A stretch of DNA of 64,000 bases, taken from assembly GCF_002355415.1 (NCBI RefSeq), contig NZ_AP014936.1, forward strand, positions 2,852,001 through 2,916,000, given 5' to 3'. Positions 1 through 7,582 of this stretch are shown here, piece after piece. A program made the position numbers and the translations under genes. The stretch comes from Sulfurifustis variabilis. GTDB lineage: Bacteria > Pseudomonadota > Gammaproteobacteria > Acidiferrobacterales > Sulfurifustaceae. How positions within the stretch are numbered: the stretch's first letter is position 1; each line of letters opens with the position of its first letter. The notes beneath the pieces are model-generated. The model was not told where the DNA came from. It made no database searches and saw nothing but the letters and a program-made list of their open reading frames with translations.

Positions 1-854
1 CAGCGCATCAGCGGGATCCGGGCGTGAAAGGTATTGAACATGCCCCGCCCCTTCCGGGGATCGAGCAGGCCGCTCGTTTTCTGAAAGAGCGTGGTGGTGT
101 ACGACCAGGCGACGTCGTTGAGGTCGCCGGTGACGATCGTGGGCGCATCCCGGTCCTTGACCTCGCGCCCGACGATCAGCAGCTCGGCATCGCGCGGGGC
201 GGACGTCTCCGCCTCGGTCGGCGACGGCGGCTCGGGGTGAATGCAGTACAGCCACGCGGCCGCGCCGGAGCGCAGCCGTATGCGCATGTGCATGGACGGA
301 ACGCCCTCCCGCACCAGAAACCGGATCTCGGGATCGACCAGCGGCAGCCGCGAGTACAGCAGCATGCCGTAGCGATTGTCGCGCGGGTCCTTGACCGCGT
401 ACGGATACGACGCTTCCAGCGCGCGCATCCGCTCTTCCCACCAGGCGTCGGGCTCGAGCAGCAGAACGACGTCCGGCCGGTAGGCGCGGACGAGGTCGAG
501 CAGCCGGCCGGATTCACGATTGCCCATGAGCACGTTCGCCACGAACAGGGCCAGCGTCTCCTCGGGTCGGAAATCGCGCGCGGCGATCACCTCCTTGGGG
601 GCGACCGGCGTGTAGGGATAGATGCGATGGACCTGGATCAGCAGGGCCGGAAGGAGGACAGCGAGCGCGAGCGCTCCGCTCCCGGCGCGCAGGTCACGGA
701 AGCAGACGAGCGCGGCGAGCGCGACGAGACCGAGCGCGAGTATCTGCAGGCGCGGAAAGTCGAAGACCCGGATCCACCAGGCCTCCCTGCGGATCAGCGG
801 CAGGTACGACGCCGCCGCGACGACGGCGACGAGCATCAGGACGACCGCCTTCAT
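1..854 (-). CDS. Endonuclease/exonuclease/phosphatase family protein, partial (3' end beyond window)
   Basis: This gene starts at the ATG at 854-852 and runs off the left edge, so the C-terminus is missing. The N-terminus has three hydrophobic segments within about 75 residues, followed by a globular domain. Visible EEP-fold motifs are a FVANVLMGN segment near residue 95, LLLEPDAWWE (metal-binding Glu), an RYGMLLYS segment, and TGDLNDVAWS near residue 250, which is the DxN motif. Membrane-anchored members of this superfamily (YafD-like) are putative Mg-dependent phosphodiesterases or nucleases; the substrate cannot be told from sequence. It is transcribed away from the next gene. Family assignment is firm, specific activity unknown. 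Confidence 0.85.
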   Translation of the reverse strand, partial: MKAVVLMLVAVVAAASYLPLIRREAWWIRVFDFPRLQILALGLVALAALVCFRDLRAGSGALALAVLLPALLIQVHRIYPYTPVAPKEVIAARDFRPEETLALFVANVLMGNRESGRLLDLVRAYRPDVVLLLEPDAWWEERMRALEASYPYAVKDPRDNRYGMLLYSRLPLVDPEIRFLVREGVPSMHMRIRLRSGAAAWLYCIHPEPPSPTEAETSAPRDAELLIVGREVKDRDAPTIVTGDLNDVAWSYTTTLFQKTSGLLDPRKGRGMFNTFHARIPLMR

Positions 855-1070
855 GCTGGCACGGGCACGGCCTCGGAGCCTTTTCGTCACCCATTTGATC
901 GCAGGCACGTCGCGGAAAGTAGAGGCGGAGCCTCGGGAATCCGCCCCGCCCTCGACGAGGGCTTTGTTTCGATACGCGCCGCCGACGCGTTTGCGCGTGT
1001 GCCGGCCGTGTTTGGGCGCCGCCCGGCAACCGGATACGATGTCCTTCGTGCAACGAGCGGTACGACGGCA

Positions 1071-1523
1071 GTGAGCGAGGACGAGCAGCGCCCGGAACCG
1101 TCGAAGGCGCCTTACGTGCATCTGCGGCGCGCGGCGCCGAAGCGGCGACCTCTGCGGCTCCTGGCGCCGCTCGTCTTCGCCGCGATCGTCGCGCTGATCC
1201 TCTACGACCGGGTTCCGGCCGTGCGAACCGCGGTCGACCGTATCGTGCGGCCGGCCGAGCACCAGGCACGCGAGGTCTGCCAGCAGACCGCGCTCGCGGC
1301 CGCCTCGGAGCCGCGCTATGCGCGCGTCGTGGCGCCCGGCGAAGTGCACCGGACGGGCGGCGCGTACTACGTGGAGCGCGTGGTGATCGGCGAGATGGGC
1401 GCCGACGGCAACGAGAGCCGCTTCACCTACAACTGCTACGTCGATCCCGCGGGCGCGCTCATCCGCGGCGCACGCGGCGCCCCGCCCGCGTCGGCGCCGG
1501 CCGCCTCGGAAAACCCGCCCTGA
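1071..1523 (+). CDS. Hypothetical single-pass membrane protein
   Basis: 150 residues from a GTG start. The upstream part of the same open frame lies antisense to the nuclease gene and is taken as a shadow. One hydrophobic segment at about residues 25-42 (LLAPLVFAAIVALILYD) is followed by a probable periplasmic domain with two cysteines (VCQQTA and YNCYVD), which could form a disulfide. The tail is rich in Ala and Pro. No family was recognised. It sits just upstream of polB on the same strand, with a 50-bp gap, so co-transcription is possible. Confidence 0.6.
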   Translation: MSEDEQRPEPSKAPYVHLRRAAPKRRPLRLLAPLVFAAIVALILYDRVPAVRTAVDRIVRPAEHQAREVCQQTALAAASEPRYARVVAPGEVHRTGGAYYVERVVIGEMGADGNESRFTYNCYVDPAGALIRGARGAPPASAPAASENPP

Positions 1524-1575
1524 GCCGCCCCGCGACCTCGCGGCCGGCGCCCTCATGGCGCAAAATGACGGCCGC

Positions 1576-3933
1576 ATGAAAGTGCGCGGCTTCATTCTTC
1601 AGGCGAGCTACCGGGTCGTTACCGAGCCGGACGGGCGTCGCGTCCCGGTCGTCCACCTCTACGGTCGTCTCGAGGACGGGGGCACGTTCCTGGTCCGGGA
1701 CGATCGCCAGCGGCCGCACTTCTATATTCGCGCCGATCAGGCGGCCGCCGCTCGCGCGGTCGGGGCCCCGGAACCCGAGCCGAGCGACAAGCGCACGTTC
1801 GGCGGCCTCCCCGTCTGCCGGGTCGCGGTCGAAACGCCTCCGGACGTCCCCGGGCTCCGGGACCGCCTGCAGGCCGCCGGCATCGACACCTTCGAGGCCG
1901 ACGTGCGCTTCGCCGTCCGCTACCTGATCGAACGGGGCATCAAGGGAGGCTGCGAGATCGAGGGCGACGGCGTTCCGGGGACCGGCATCGCCTGGGTCTT
2001 CGACAACCCGACGCTTCGCCCGGCCGCGGTCGACGTGGAGCCCCGCGTCCTGTCCTTCGACATCGAGACCGACGGCAAGGGGGAGCGGCTGCTCGCGATC
2101 TCGCTTTACGGGCCCGGCGTCGACGAGGTGCTGATCGTGGACGGCGGCGACCGGCCGATGCCCGAGCGCGCGACCCGCTGCAAGGACGAGCTCGCCGCAT
2201 TCGACGCCTTCACGGACCGCATCCGCCGGCTCGATCCCGACGTGCTGACGGGATGGAACACCGTCGACTTCGACCTGACCGCCCTGCAGCGCATCGCCAC
2301 GCGCCTGCGGCATCCGTTCAACCTCGGCCGCGAGCCCGGGCCGCTGCGCATCCGCAAGGCCGAAGGGTATTTCGGCAGCGGCCAGGCCACGATCCCCGGG
2401 AGGCTGGTGCTCGACGGCATCGACCTGCTGCGCGGCGCGTTCGTGCGCATGGACGACTACTCGCTGGACGCCGTGGCGCGCGAGGTGCTCGGCGAGGGCA
2501 AGGCCGTCGCCGGCGAGGTGCGCGACCGCATCCACGAGATCATGCACAACTACGAGCACGATCTCCCCGCCTTCGCGCTCTACGCGCGCACCGACGCGCG
2601 CCTCGCCTACGAGATCGTCCGGAAGCTCGACCTCGTGCGGCTCGCCTTTGCGCGCAGCCGGCTGACCGGCATGACACCGGATCGGGTGGCCGCGAGCATC
2701 GCCTCCTTCGACTTTCTCTACCTGACGGAGCTGGAGCGCCGGCGCCTCGTGACGCCGACCGTGCGCTCCGACGACGCCAGCGTCCACGCGGCCCAGCAGG
2801 GCGGCCACGTGCTCGAGCCGGTCACGGGCCTGCACCGCCATGTCTGGGTGTTCGACTTCAAGAGCCTGTACCCGAGCATCATCCGCACCTTCAACATCGA
2901 TCCGGTGGCCTACGTCGCCGAGCCCTCGCCGGGCGCCGACCTGATCGAAACGCCCGGCGGGCGGTTCCGCCGCGAGCCGGCCATCCTGCCGAGCATGCTC
3001 GACGAGCTCTTCCCGCGGCGCGAGGCGGCGAAGAAGGCCGGCGACGACGTGGCGGCCAACGCCATCAAGATCCTGATGAACTCGTTCTACGGCGTGCTCG
3101 GCACGCCCGCCTGCCGCTTCCACAACCCGGCGCTCGCGAACAGCATCACCGGCCTCGGCCGGCATCTGCTGCAATGGTCGAAACAGTGGTTCGAGGCGGC
3201 CGGGTTCAGGGTACTCTACGGGGACACCGACAGCCTGTTCGTCCTCTCCGGCATCGACGACCCGGAGACCGCCCGCGCCCGGGGACCGGAGCTCGCCGCC
3301 TCCCTGAACGACGAGCTCGCCCGCTACATCGGCGAGCGCTGGCGCGTGCCCAGCCGGCTGGAGCTCAAGTTCGAGAAGCTGTACCTCAAGCTGTTCCTCC
3401 CGCGCGTGCGCCACGGCACCGGCGGCGCGCGCAAGCGCTACGCCGGCCTGCTGCACGGCGGGGGCGCGGACAGCGTCGAGTTCGTGGGCATGGAAGTCGT
3501 GCGCCGCGACTGGACCGCGCTCGCCAAGGAGGTGCAGCGCGAGCTGTATCAGCGCCTCTTTTCCGACCGGTCGGTGAACGAATACCTGGCGGACGTGGTC
3601 AAGCGGGTGCGCCGCGGCGACCTGGACGAGGCGCTGGTCTATCGAAAGAACCTGCGCAAGGACACGGGCGAGTACACGGCCACGACGCCGCCGCACGTGG
3701 TCGCCGCGCGCAAGATGACGCAGCCGCCGGGACGCCTGATCAGCTACGTCATGACCACCGCCGGACCGGAGCCGCTCGACAACGTGCAGCACCCGCTCGA
3801 CCGCGAGCACTACGTCGTCAAGCAGGTGAAGCCCGTCGCCGAACCGGTGCTCGCGACCCTGGGGCTCGACTTCGAGCGCGTGATCGGCGACAGCCGTCAG
3901 CTGGACATGTACGCACTCCTCGGGGCTGAGTGA
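1576..3933 (+). CDS. polB: DNA polymerase II (family B)
   Basis: 785 residues, matching the usual length of about 780. It is a damage-tolerant replicative-fold polymerase with 3'-5' proofreading. The exonuclease motifs are present: Exo I FDIETDGKG near residue 160, Exo II NTVDFDLTAL, and Exo III YARTDARLAYE. So are the polymerase motifs: motif A DFKSLYPSIIRTFN near 427, motif B KILMNSFYGVLGT near 497, and motif C YGDTDSLFV near 548. An in-frame ATG at 1555 also exists, but the start at 1576 (MKVRGFIL) aligns with the N-terminus of E. coli Pol II (MAQAGFIL). In E. coli the gene is SOS induced; I see no clear LexA box here. Confidence 0.95.
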   Translation: MKVRGFILQASYRVVTEPDGRRVPVVHLYGRLEDGGTFLVRDDRQRPHFYIRADQAAAARAVGAPEPEPSDKRTFGGLPVCRVAVETPPDVPGLRDRLQAAGIDTFEADVRFAVRYLIERGIKGGCEIEGDGVPGTGIAWVFDNPTLRPAAVDVEPRVLSFDIETDGKGERLLAISLYGPGVDEVLIVDGGDRPMPERATRCKDELAAFDAFTDRIRRLDPDVLTGWNTVDFDLTALQRIATRLRHPFNLGREPGPLRIRKAEGYFGSGQATIPGRLVLDGIDLLRGAFVRMDDYSLDAVAREVLGEGKAVAGEVRDRIHEIMHNYEHDLPAFALYARTDARLAYEIVRKLDLVRLAFARSRLTGMTPDRVAASIASFDFLYLTELERRRLVTPTVRSDDASVHAAQQGGHVLEPVTGLHRHVWVFDFKSLYPSIIRTFNIDPVAYVAEPSPGADLIETPGGRFRREPAILPSMLDELFPRREAAKKAGDDVAANAIKILMNSFYGVLGTPACRFHNPALANSITGLGRHLLQWSKQWFEAAGFRVLYGDTDSLFVLSGIDDPETARARGPELAASLNDELARYIGERWRVPSRLELKFEKLYLKLFLPRVRHGTGGARKRYAGLLHGGGADSVEFVGMEVVRRDWTALAKEVQRELYQRLFSDRSVNEYLADVVKRVRRGDLDEALVYRKNLRKDTGEYTATTPPHVVAARKMTQPPGRLISYVMTTAGPEPLDNVQHPLDREHYVVKQVKPVAEPVLATLGLDFERVIGDSRQLDMYALLGAE

Positions 3934-3978
3934 ACCGCGTACCGGTCGCCCTGATCGGCGACTTCGAGGAACCGCCGA

Positions 3979-4497
3979 TCAGGGATCCGACGGCGAACCG
4001 TTCCGATCGGCGCCGCGCCCGCTGGCGCGCGCCCGTTCCTCCGGCGCCATGGACCGAAAACGCTCGCGCGCCCGCTCGCGCTCCTCGGGCGTCATCTCCT
4101 GCCAGCGCTCGCGCAGCGCGCGCCGCCGCTCCGGCGGCAGGTTCCGGAAACGATCGTAGGCCGCGCGCACGCGCGCCTGCTCGTCCGGGGACAGGTTGCG
4201 GAAGCGCTCGTAGCGCTCGCGCGCCCGGGCCCGCTCCTCGGGCGTCATCTTCTGCCAGCGGGCGAAGCGATCGCGCGCCTGGTCCCGTTCCTGCGGCGTC
4301 ATCTGCTGCCAGCGGTGCGCGCCCTGCAGCAGCCGCTGCTGGCGCTCGGCCGGAAGCGAGTTCCATTGATCGCGGAAGCGGTTCAGCACTTTTTGCTCCT
4401 GCGCGCTCAGCTGATCCCAGGATCGGGGCTGCGCCTCCTGGGCGCCCGCCGCGGCGGGCAGTACCAGCGCGAGTACCAGCAGTAGTCGCCTAATCAC
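3979..4497 (-). CDS. DUF3106 secreted repeat protein
   Basis: 172 residues. A GTG start at 4497 is preferred because AAGGAG lies 8 bases upstream and it begins directly with a signal peptide (IRRLLLVLALVLPAAAGA). The longer upstream frame has no signal peptide and overlaps the previous gene. The mature protein consists of about five degenerate 18-residue helical units of the type RWQKMTPEERARARERY, extremely rich in Arg and Glu. DUF3106 proteins are periplasmic, of unknown function, and typically encoded with an ECF sigma factor and DUF3619, exactly as here. The start overlaps the preceding gene by 8 bases, suggesting translational coupling. Confidence 0.85.
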   Translation of the reverse strand: MIRRLLLVLALVLPAAAGAQEAQPRSWDQLSAQEQKVLNRFRDQWNSLPAERQQRLLQGAHRWQQMTPQERDQARDRFARWQKMTPEERARARERYERFRNLSPDEQARVRAAYDRFRNLPPERRRALRERWQEMTPEERERARERFRSMAPEERARASGRGADRNGSPSDP

Positions 4498-4735
4498 GAT
4501 GCGTCTCCTTGGAACCGCGCGCGCCGTCGGCGCGCGGTTCGCGGTCGGGTAAGGATTCGTCCCAGGGGCCCGTCGCCGTCTCCCAGCTGCCGAGGAACTC
4601 GAGCAGGTCGAGCGAGGGCGACGCCTCGGCGGGCGGCGCGACGGCGTCCTTCGGCGGACGGCGCGCGTCTCCCGCATCGGCGGGCCCGCCGAGCACGAGT
4701 GCGATCAGCCCGAGCCACGCCTCAGCCCGCTTCAT
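4490..4735 (-). CDS. Small exported hypothetical protein in sigma operon
   Basis: 81 residues with a probable N-terminal signal or anchor segment (AWLGLIALVLGGPADA). The mature part contains the sequence LDLLEFLGSWETATG, which recurs in uncharacterised small proteins of ECF sigma/DUF3619/DUF3106 operons. It overlaps the DUF3619 gene at its 5' end and the DUF3106 gene at its 3' end, so the four genes form one tightly packed transcription unit. Function unknown. Confidence 0.7.
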   Translation of the reverse strand: MKRAEAWLGLIALVLGGPADAGDARRPPKDAVAPPAEASPSLDLLEFLGSWETATGPWDESLPDREPRADGARGSKETHRD

Positions 4736-5078
4736 GCAGCGCGACCCACTGGTAGAACTCGAGATCCGCGTAGAACTCCGGTCCCTCCCCGGCGGCCAGC
4801 AGCTCGAGATCCTCCGCGGCGAGAACCGGAAGGTGGCGGGGCTGGGCCATCCACAATGCGACCGCGACGCCGAGCGCCAGGCCCGCGGCCACGGCCCCGA
4901 CGGGAAGCCACCACGCCGCGCGGCCGGGCGTGCGATCGCGGTTCGCCTCTTCCGCCCGGCGCCAGGCCTCCGCGCGTGCGTGCCGCAACCGCGTCAGGGT
5001 CTGCGCGTCCAGGTTTCGCGCCGCACCGTCGAGCAGGCGCTTCGCGCCCTGCTCCATCGTCCGCTCTTCGTCGCTCAT
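4722..5078 (-). CDS. DUF3619 membrane protein, putative anti-sigma partner
   Basis: 118 residues starting MSDEERT. The cytoplasmic N-terminal half is helical and charged (about residues 1-50), followed by one membrane segment at about residues 56-78 (WLPVGAVAAGLALGVAVALWM) and a short acidic periplasmic tail ending in FYADLEFYQWVA. Its ATG overlaps the stop of the sigma factor gene in an ATGA arrangement. This topology and position fit a membrane anti-sigma factor, although the DUF3619 family has not been shown to act so generally. That role is inference from context. Confidence 0.8.
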   Translation of the reverse strand: MSDEERTMEQGAKRLLDGAARNLDAQTLTRLRHARAEAWRRAEEANRDRTPGRAAWWLPVGAVAAGLALGVAVALWMAQPRHLPVLAAEDLELLAAGEGPEFYADLEFYQWVALHEAG

Positions 5079-5644
5079 GGCCAGTGGTCTCCCAGCGACT
5101 CGCGCAAGGCATGCACGGCGCGCGAGTAGTGCGTCTTGACGCTGCCTTCCGAACATCCCATCGCTCCCGCGGTCTGCGCCACGTCGAGCCCTTCCCACGC
5201 GCGAAGCAGGAAGACCTGCCGCTGCCGCGTCGACAACCGTTCGAGGGCCCGCGCCAGGGCGCTCAGAGCGCGGTGGTTGGACGCCTCTCTCGCCGGGTCC
5301 GGGCTGCCGGGATCGGGCAGGTTGTGCAGCGGGTCCTCGCCCGTGGCCTCGTCGCGCGCCAGCCAGACGCGCCAGCGACGACGCACGCCCGTGCGCCGTC
5401 GCCAGTCCCGGATGCGGCTCTGCAGCACGGTGTGGAACAGCGCGCCCCATTCCTCCTCCGGCCGGCCGGCATAGTGACGGATCATGCCGAACATCGCCTC
5501 CTGCACCACGTCGAGCGCCTCGTCGGTATCGCGCGTGGCGAAGCGCGCAATAATGAAAGCGCGTCGCTCGACACCGGCGAGAAAGCGGTCCAAGGCCTGT
5601 TTGCGGTTCAGCGTCCGCCTCCCGGGATCGAGCCTTTTTGTCAT
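5075..5644 (-). CDS. ECF-type RNA polymerase sigma factor
   Basis: 189 residues from ATG 5644; a longer start at 5698 is possible but no ribosome site decides. Region 2 is recognisable as RRAFIIARFATRDTDEALD and VVQEAMFGMIRHY, and region 4 as LSTRQRQVFLLRAWEGLDV followed by the helix-turn-helix AQTAGAMGCSEGSVKTHYSR. It heads the operon sigma - DUF3619 - small exported protein - DUF3106, all overlapping. This gene set is common in beta- and gammaproteobacteria. The signal sensed is unknown. Confidence 0.88.
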   Translation of the reverse strand: MTKRLDPGRRTLNRKQALDRFLAGVERRAFIIARFATRDTDEALDVVQEAMFGMIRHYAGRPEEEWGALFHTVLQSRIRDWRRRTGVRRRWRVWLARDEATGEDPLHNLPDPGSPDPAREASNHRALSALARALERLSTRQRQVFLLRAWEGLDVAQTAGAMGCSEGSVKTHYSRAVHALRESLGDHWP

Positions 5645-5832
5645 CGCGCCGCGCGCATTGTCTGGGTAATTCCCCGCCCGCGCGAGCGCGTACCTCATAA
5701 CGGACCATAACGCGCTTCCTCCCCGTCCGTTGACGGCGGCCGGAAGGCCGGCTCGGCGCATCGGCGACGCGGGCCGTCGGGACCGGGAGCGATCGCGGCG
5801 ATGCCGATCGACGAACACGCGAGAAGAAGCGA

Positions 5833-6819
5833 ATGACGGATTCTTTCTGGCGAAAGGCGGCGTTTGCCCTGGTGCTCGCCGGGGTGCTGCAGGGATGCGG
5901 CGGGGGCGGCGACTCGCAGAGCGCCGCGCCGGCATCCCCCCGCCCGCTGGCCGTCGTCCCGGCGCCCCGGGAGATCACGCCGAGCGCCACCGACCCCCGT
6001 ATCGTCGAGGACGACGCGCATCTCGCCTCCCTGGCCACGGACGTACCGCGGGCCGGCAAGCTCTTCGTGTTCCTGCCGGGCACCGGAGGCGCGCCACGGC
6101 ACTATACCTACGTCATCCGGACGGCCGCCGCGCAGGGTTACCACGCGCTCGGCCTCGCCTACGTGAACGACCGCTCGGTCGGTCTGCAAATCTGTGCCGG
6201 CACCGCGGACCCGGACTGTCCCGAGCAGGTGCGACTCGAGATCCTCGACGGCACCGACCGCAGTCCGCTCGTCGACGTCGACCGCGCCAACTCCATCGAG
6301 AACCGGCTGATCATGCTCCTGCGTTACCTGGCGGCGAACCACCCGGACGAAGGCTGGAGCGGCTTTCTCGACGACGCGGGCGGGCTCCGGTGGGACCTCA
6401 TGGCGTTCGCCGGCCACTCGCAGGGCGCCGGGCACGCGGCGATGGCGGGCAAGCTCCATCTCGTGCATCGCGTGGCGCTCTTCTCCGGCACGGAACCCGC
6501 GGCCTGGACGCTGCAACCGCTCGCGACGCCGGCCGATCACTTCTACGGTCTCGTGCACGATCTCGAGGAGCTGTACGCCGACATCGGGGCGTCGTGGCAG
6601 AACCTGGGTCTCCCCGGCGCCCTGACGAACGTCGACGGCGGCGCGCCGCCTTACGGCGGATCGCATCGGCTCCAGACGCGCGTCGCGCCCGCGGGCACGT
6701 CGTTGTCGGAGGGTCTCGGCTATCACAACGCCGTGGCGGTCGATTACGCGACCCCGCTCGGCGCCGACGGCGAGACGCCGGTGCTGCAGCCCGCGTGGAT
6801 TCGGATGATCGGTCCGTGA
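5833..6819 (+). CDS. Alpha/beta-hydrolase-fold lipoprotein
   Basis: 328 residues. The N-terminus is a lipoprotein signal with lipobox LQGC (Cys at residue 22) followed by a Gly-rich linker, placing the protein on a periplasmic membrane face. KLFVFLPGTGG near residue 78 looks like the first strand and oxyanion turn, and GHSQGAGHA near residue 195 is a GxSxG nucleophile elbow. A late GYHNAVAVD could carry the catalytic His. It resembles uncharacterised secreted hydrolases of the BPSS1187 kind; substrate unknown. AGAAG lies about 8 bases before the ATG. It is divergent from the sigma operon. Confidence 0.7.
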   Translation: MTDSFWRKAAFALVLAGVLQGCGGGGDSQSAAPASPRPLAVVPAPREITPSATDPRIVEDDAHLASLATDVPRAGKLFVFLPGTGGAPRHYTYVIRTAAAQGYHALGLAYVNDRSVGLQICAGTADPDCPEQVRLEILDGTDRSPLVDVDRANSIENRLIMLLRYLAANHPDEGWSGFLDDAGGLRWDLMAFAGHSQGAGHAAMAGKLHLVHRVALFSGTEPAAWTLQPLATPADHFYGLVHDLEELYADIGASWQNLGLPGALTNVDGGAPPYGGSHRLQTRVAPAGTSLSEGLGYHNAVAVDYATPLGADGETPVLQPAWIRMIGP

Positions 6820-6973
6820 GCGCGTTCGGCCGTCGCCCTCTTGCGCGCTCCCCGGTCCGCACGCTTGCGCGGCATTGGTGAAAACCCGCAGTCGTCGCGA
6901 CCGGGGGTCCACCGCGGCGCGCCGCCCGTCCAGTCGCGCGGCGCCGCCCCGCACCCGCGTGAATAATTAAGGA

Positions 6974-7561
6974 GTGGATCGGGTATCCGCAGGGACGGGA
7001 GTCGTGACGGGAAGGAGCCTGTTGAAGCATGTCGCCTCGATGGCCTCCGGCATCCTCATCGGTGCCGCGGCCACCCTTGTGGCAATCAGCTGGCAGGAAG
7101 AGAAGCTGCGCTTCGAGCTCAGCCCGCCCGCCGTGTTCGGCGACATCGTCTTCCAGAATCTCCGGCTCACCAACGACGGCTGGAACCCGGCGACGAACGT
7201 CAAGGTGTACGTGACCCACCCCGACATCGCGGCGCGGAACGTGCAGTCCTCGCCTTCCTTCAACCTTCGAACCGACGATGCCGGCATGCTCGGCGGCTAC
7301 GACCGCGTGCGTCGCGGCGAGATCGCGACGCTCACCTTTTCCTTCAAGGGCGCGCCGATCGCCGCTTCGATGATCGCGATCAAGTCGGACCGCAGCATCG
7401 CGCGGCCGCAGGTCGGAGACCGGGGCGCGCTCAGCCTGGTTTCCTTCCTGCTCGGCGCGTGCCTCGGCGTGCTGCTGCTTCTCGTCCCCGTCTACCGTGC
7501 CTTGCGCCGGTGGCTGGAGCGGCCGAGGGCTCTCGTCGCCGGCAAGGATCCCGCGCGGTAG
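6974..7561 (+). CDS. Hypothetical membrane protein with two terminal anchors
   Basis: Up to 195 residues. The GTG at 6974 gives the longest reading; the in-frame GTG at about 7004, with GGGACGGGAG just ahead, may be the real start. One hydrophobic segment lies near residues 22-42 (MASGILIGAAATLVAISW) and a second near 152-175 (LVSFLLGACLGVLLLLVP). Between them is a beta-rich periplasmic domain (FQNLRLTNDGWNPATNVKVY), which looks like an immunoglobulin-type sandwich. No named family recognised. Confidence 0.6.
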   Translation: MDRVSAGTGVVTGRSLLKHVASMASGILIGAAATLVAISWQEEKLRFELSPPAVFGDIVFQNLRLTNDGWNPATNVKVYVTHPDIAARNVQSSPSFNLRTDDAGMLGGYDRVRRGEIATLTFSFKGAPIAASMIAIKSDRSIARPQVGDRGALSLVSFLLGACLGVLLLLVPVYRALRRWLERPRALVAGKDPAR

Positions 7562-7582
7562 CACCGCGCACGGCGAGGCGCG

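Noticed and set aside
24-1070. Front part of the 499-codon open frame at the left edge
   Set aside because: It is antisense to the partial nuclease gene; only the part from 1071 onward looks like a real protein.
1459-3810. Long open frame antisense to polB (783 codons), and another plus-strand shadow at 2253-3929
   Set aside because: Low-complexity, Arg/Ala/Val/His-rich and with no family motifs; the polB frame has all polymerase motifs. Typical of GC-rich codon shadowing.
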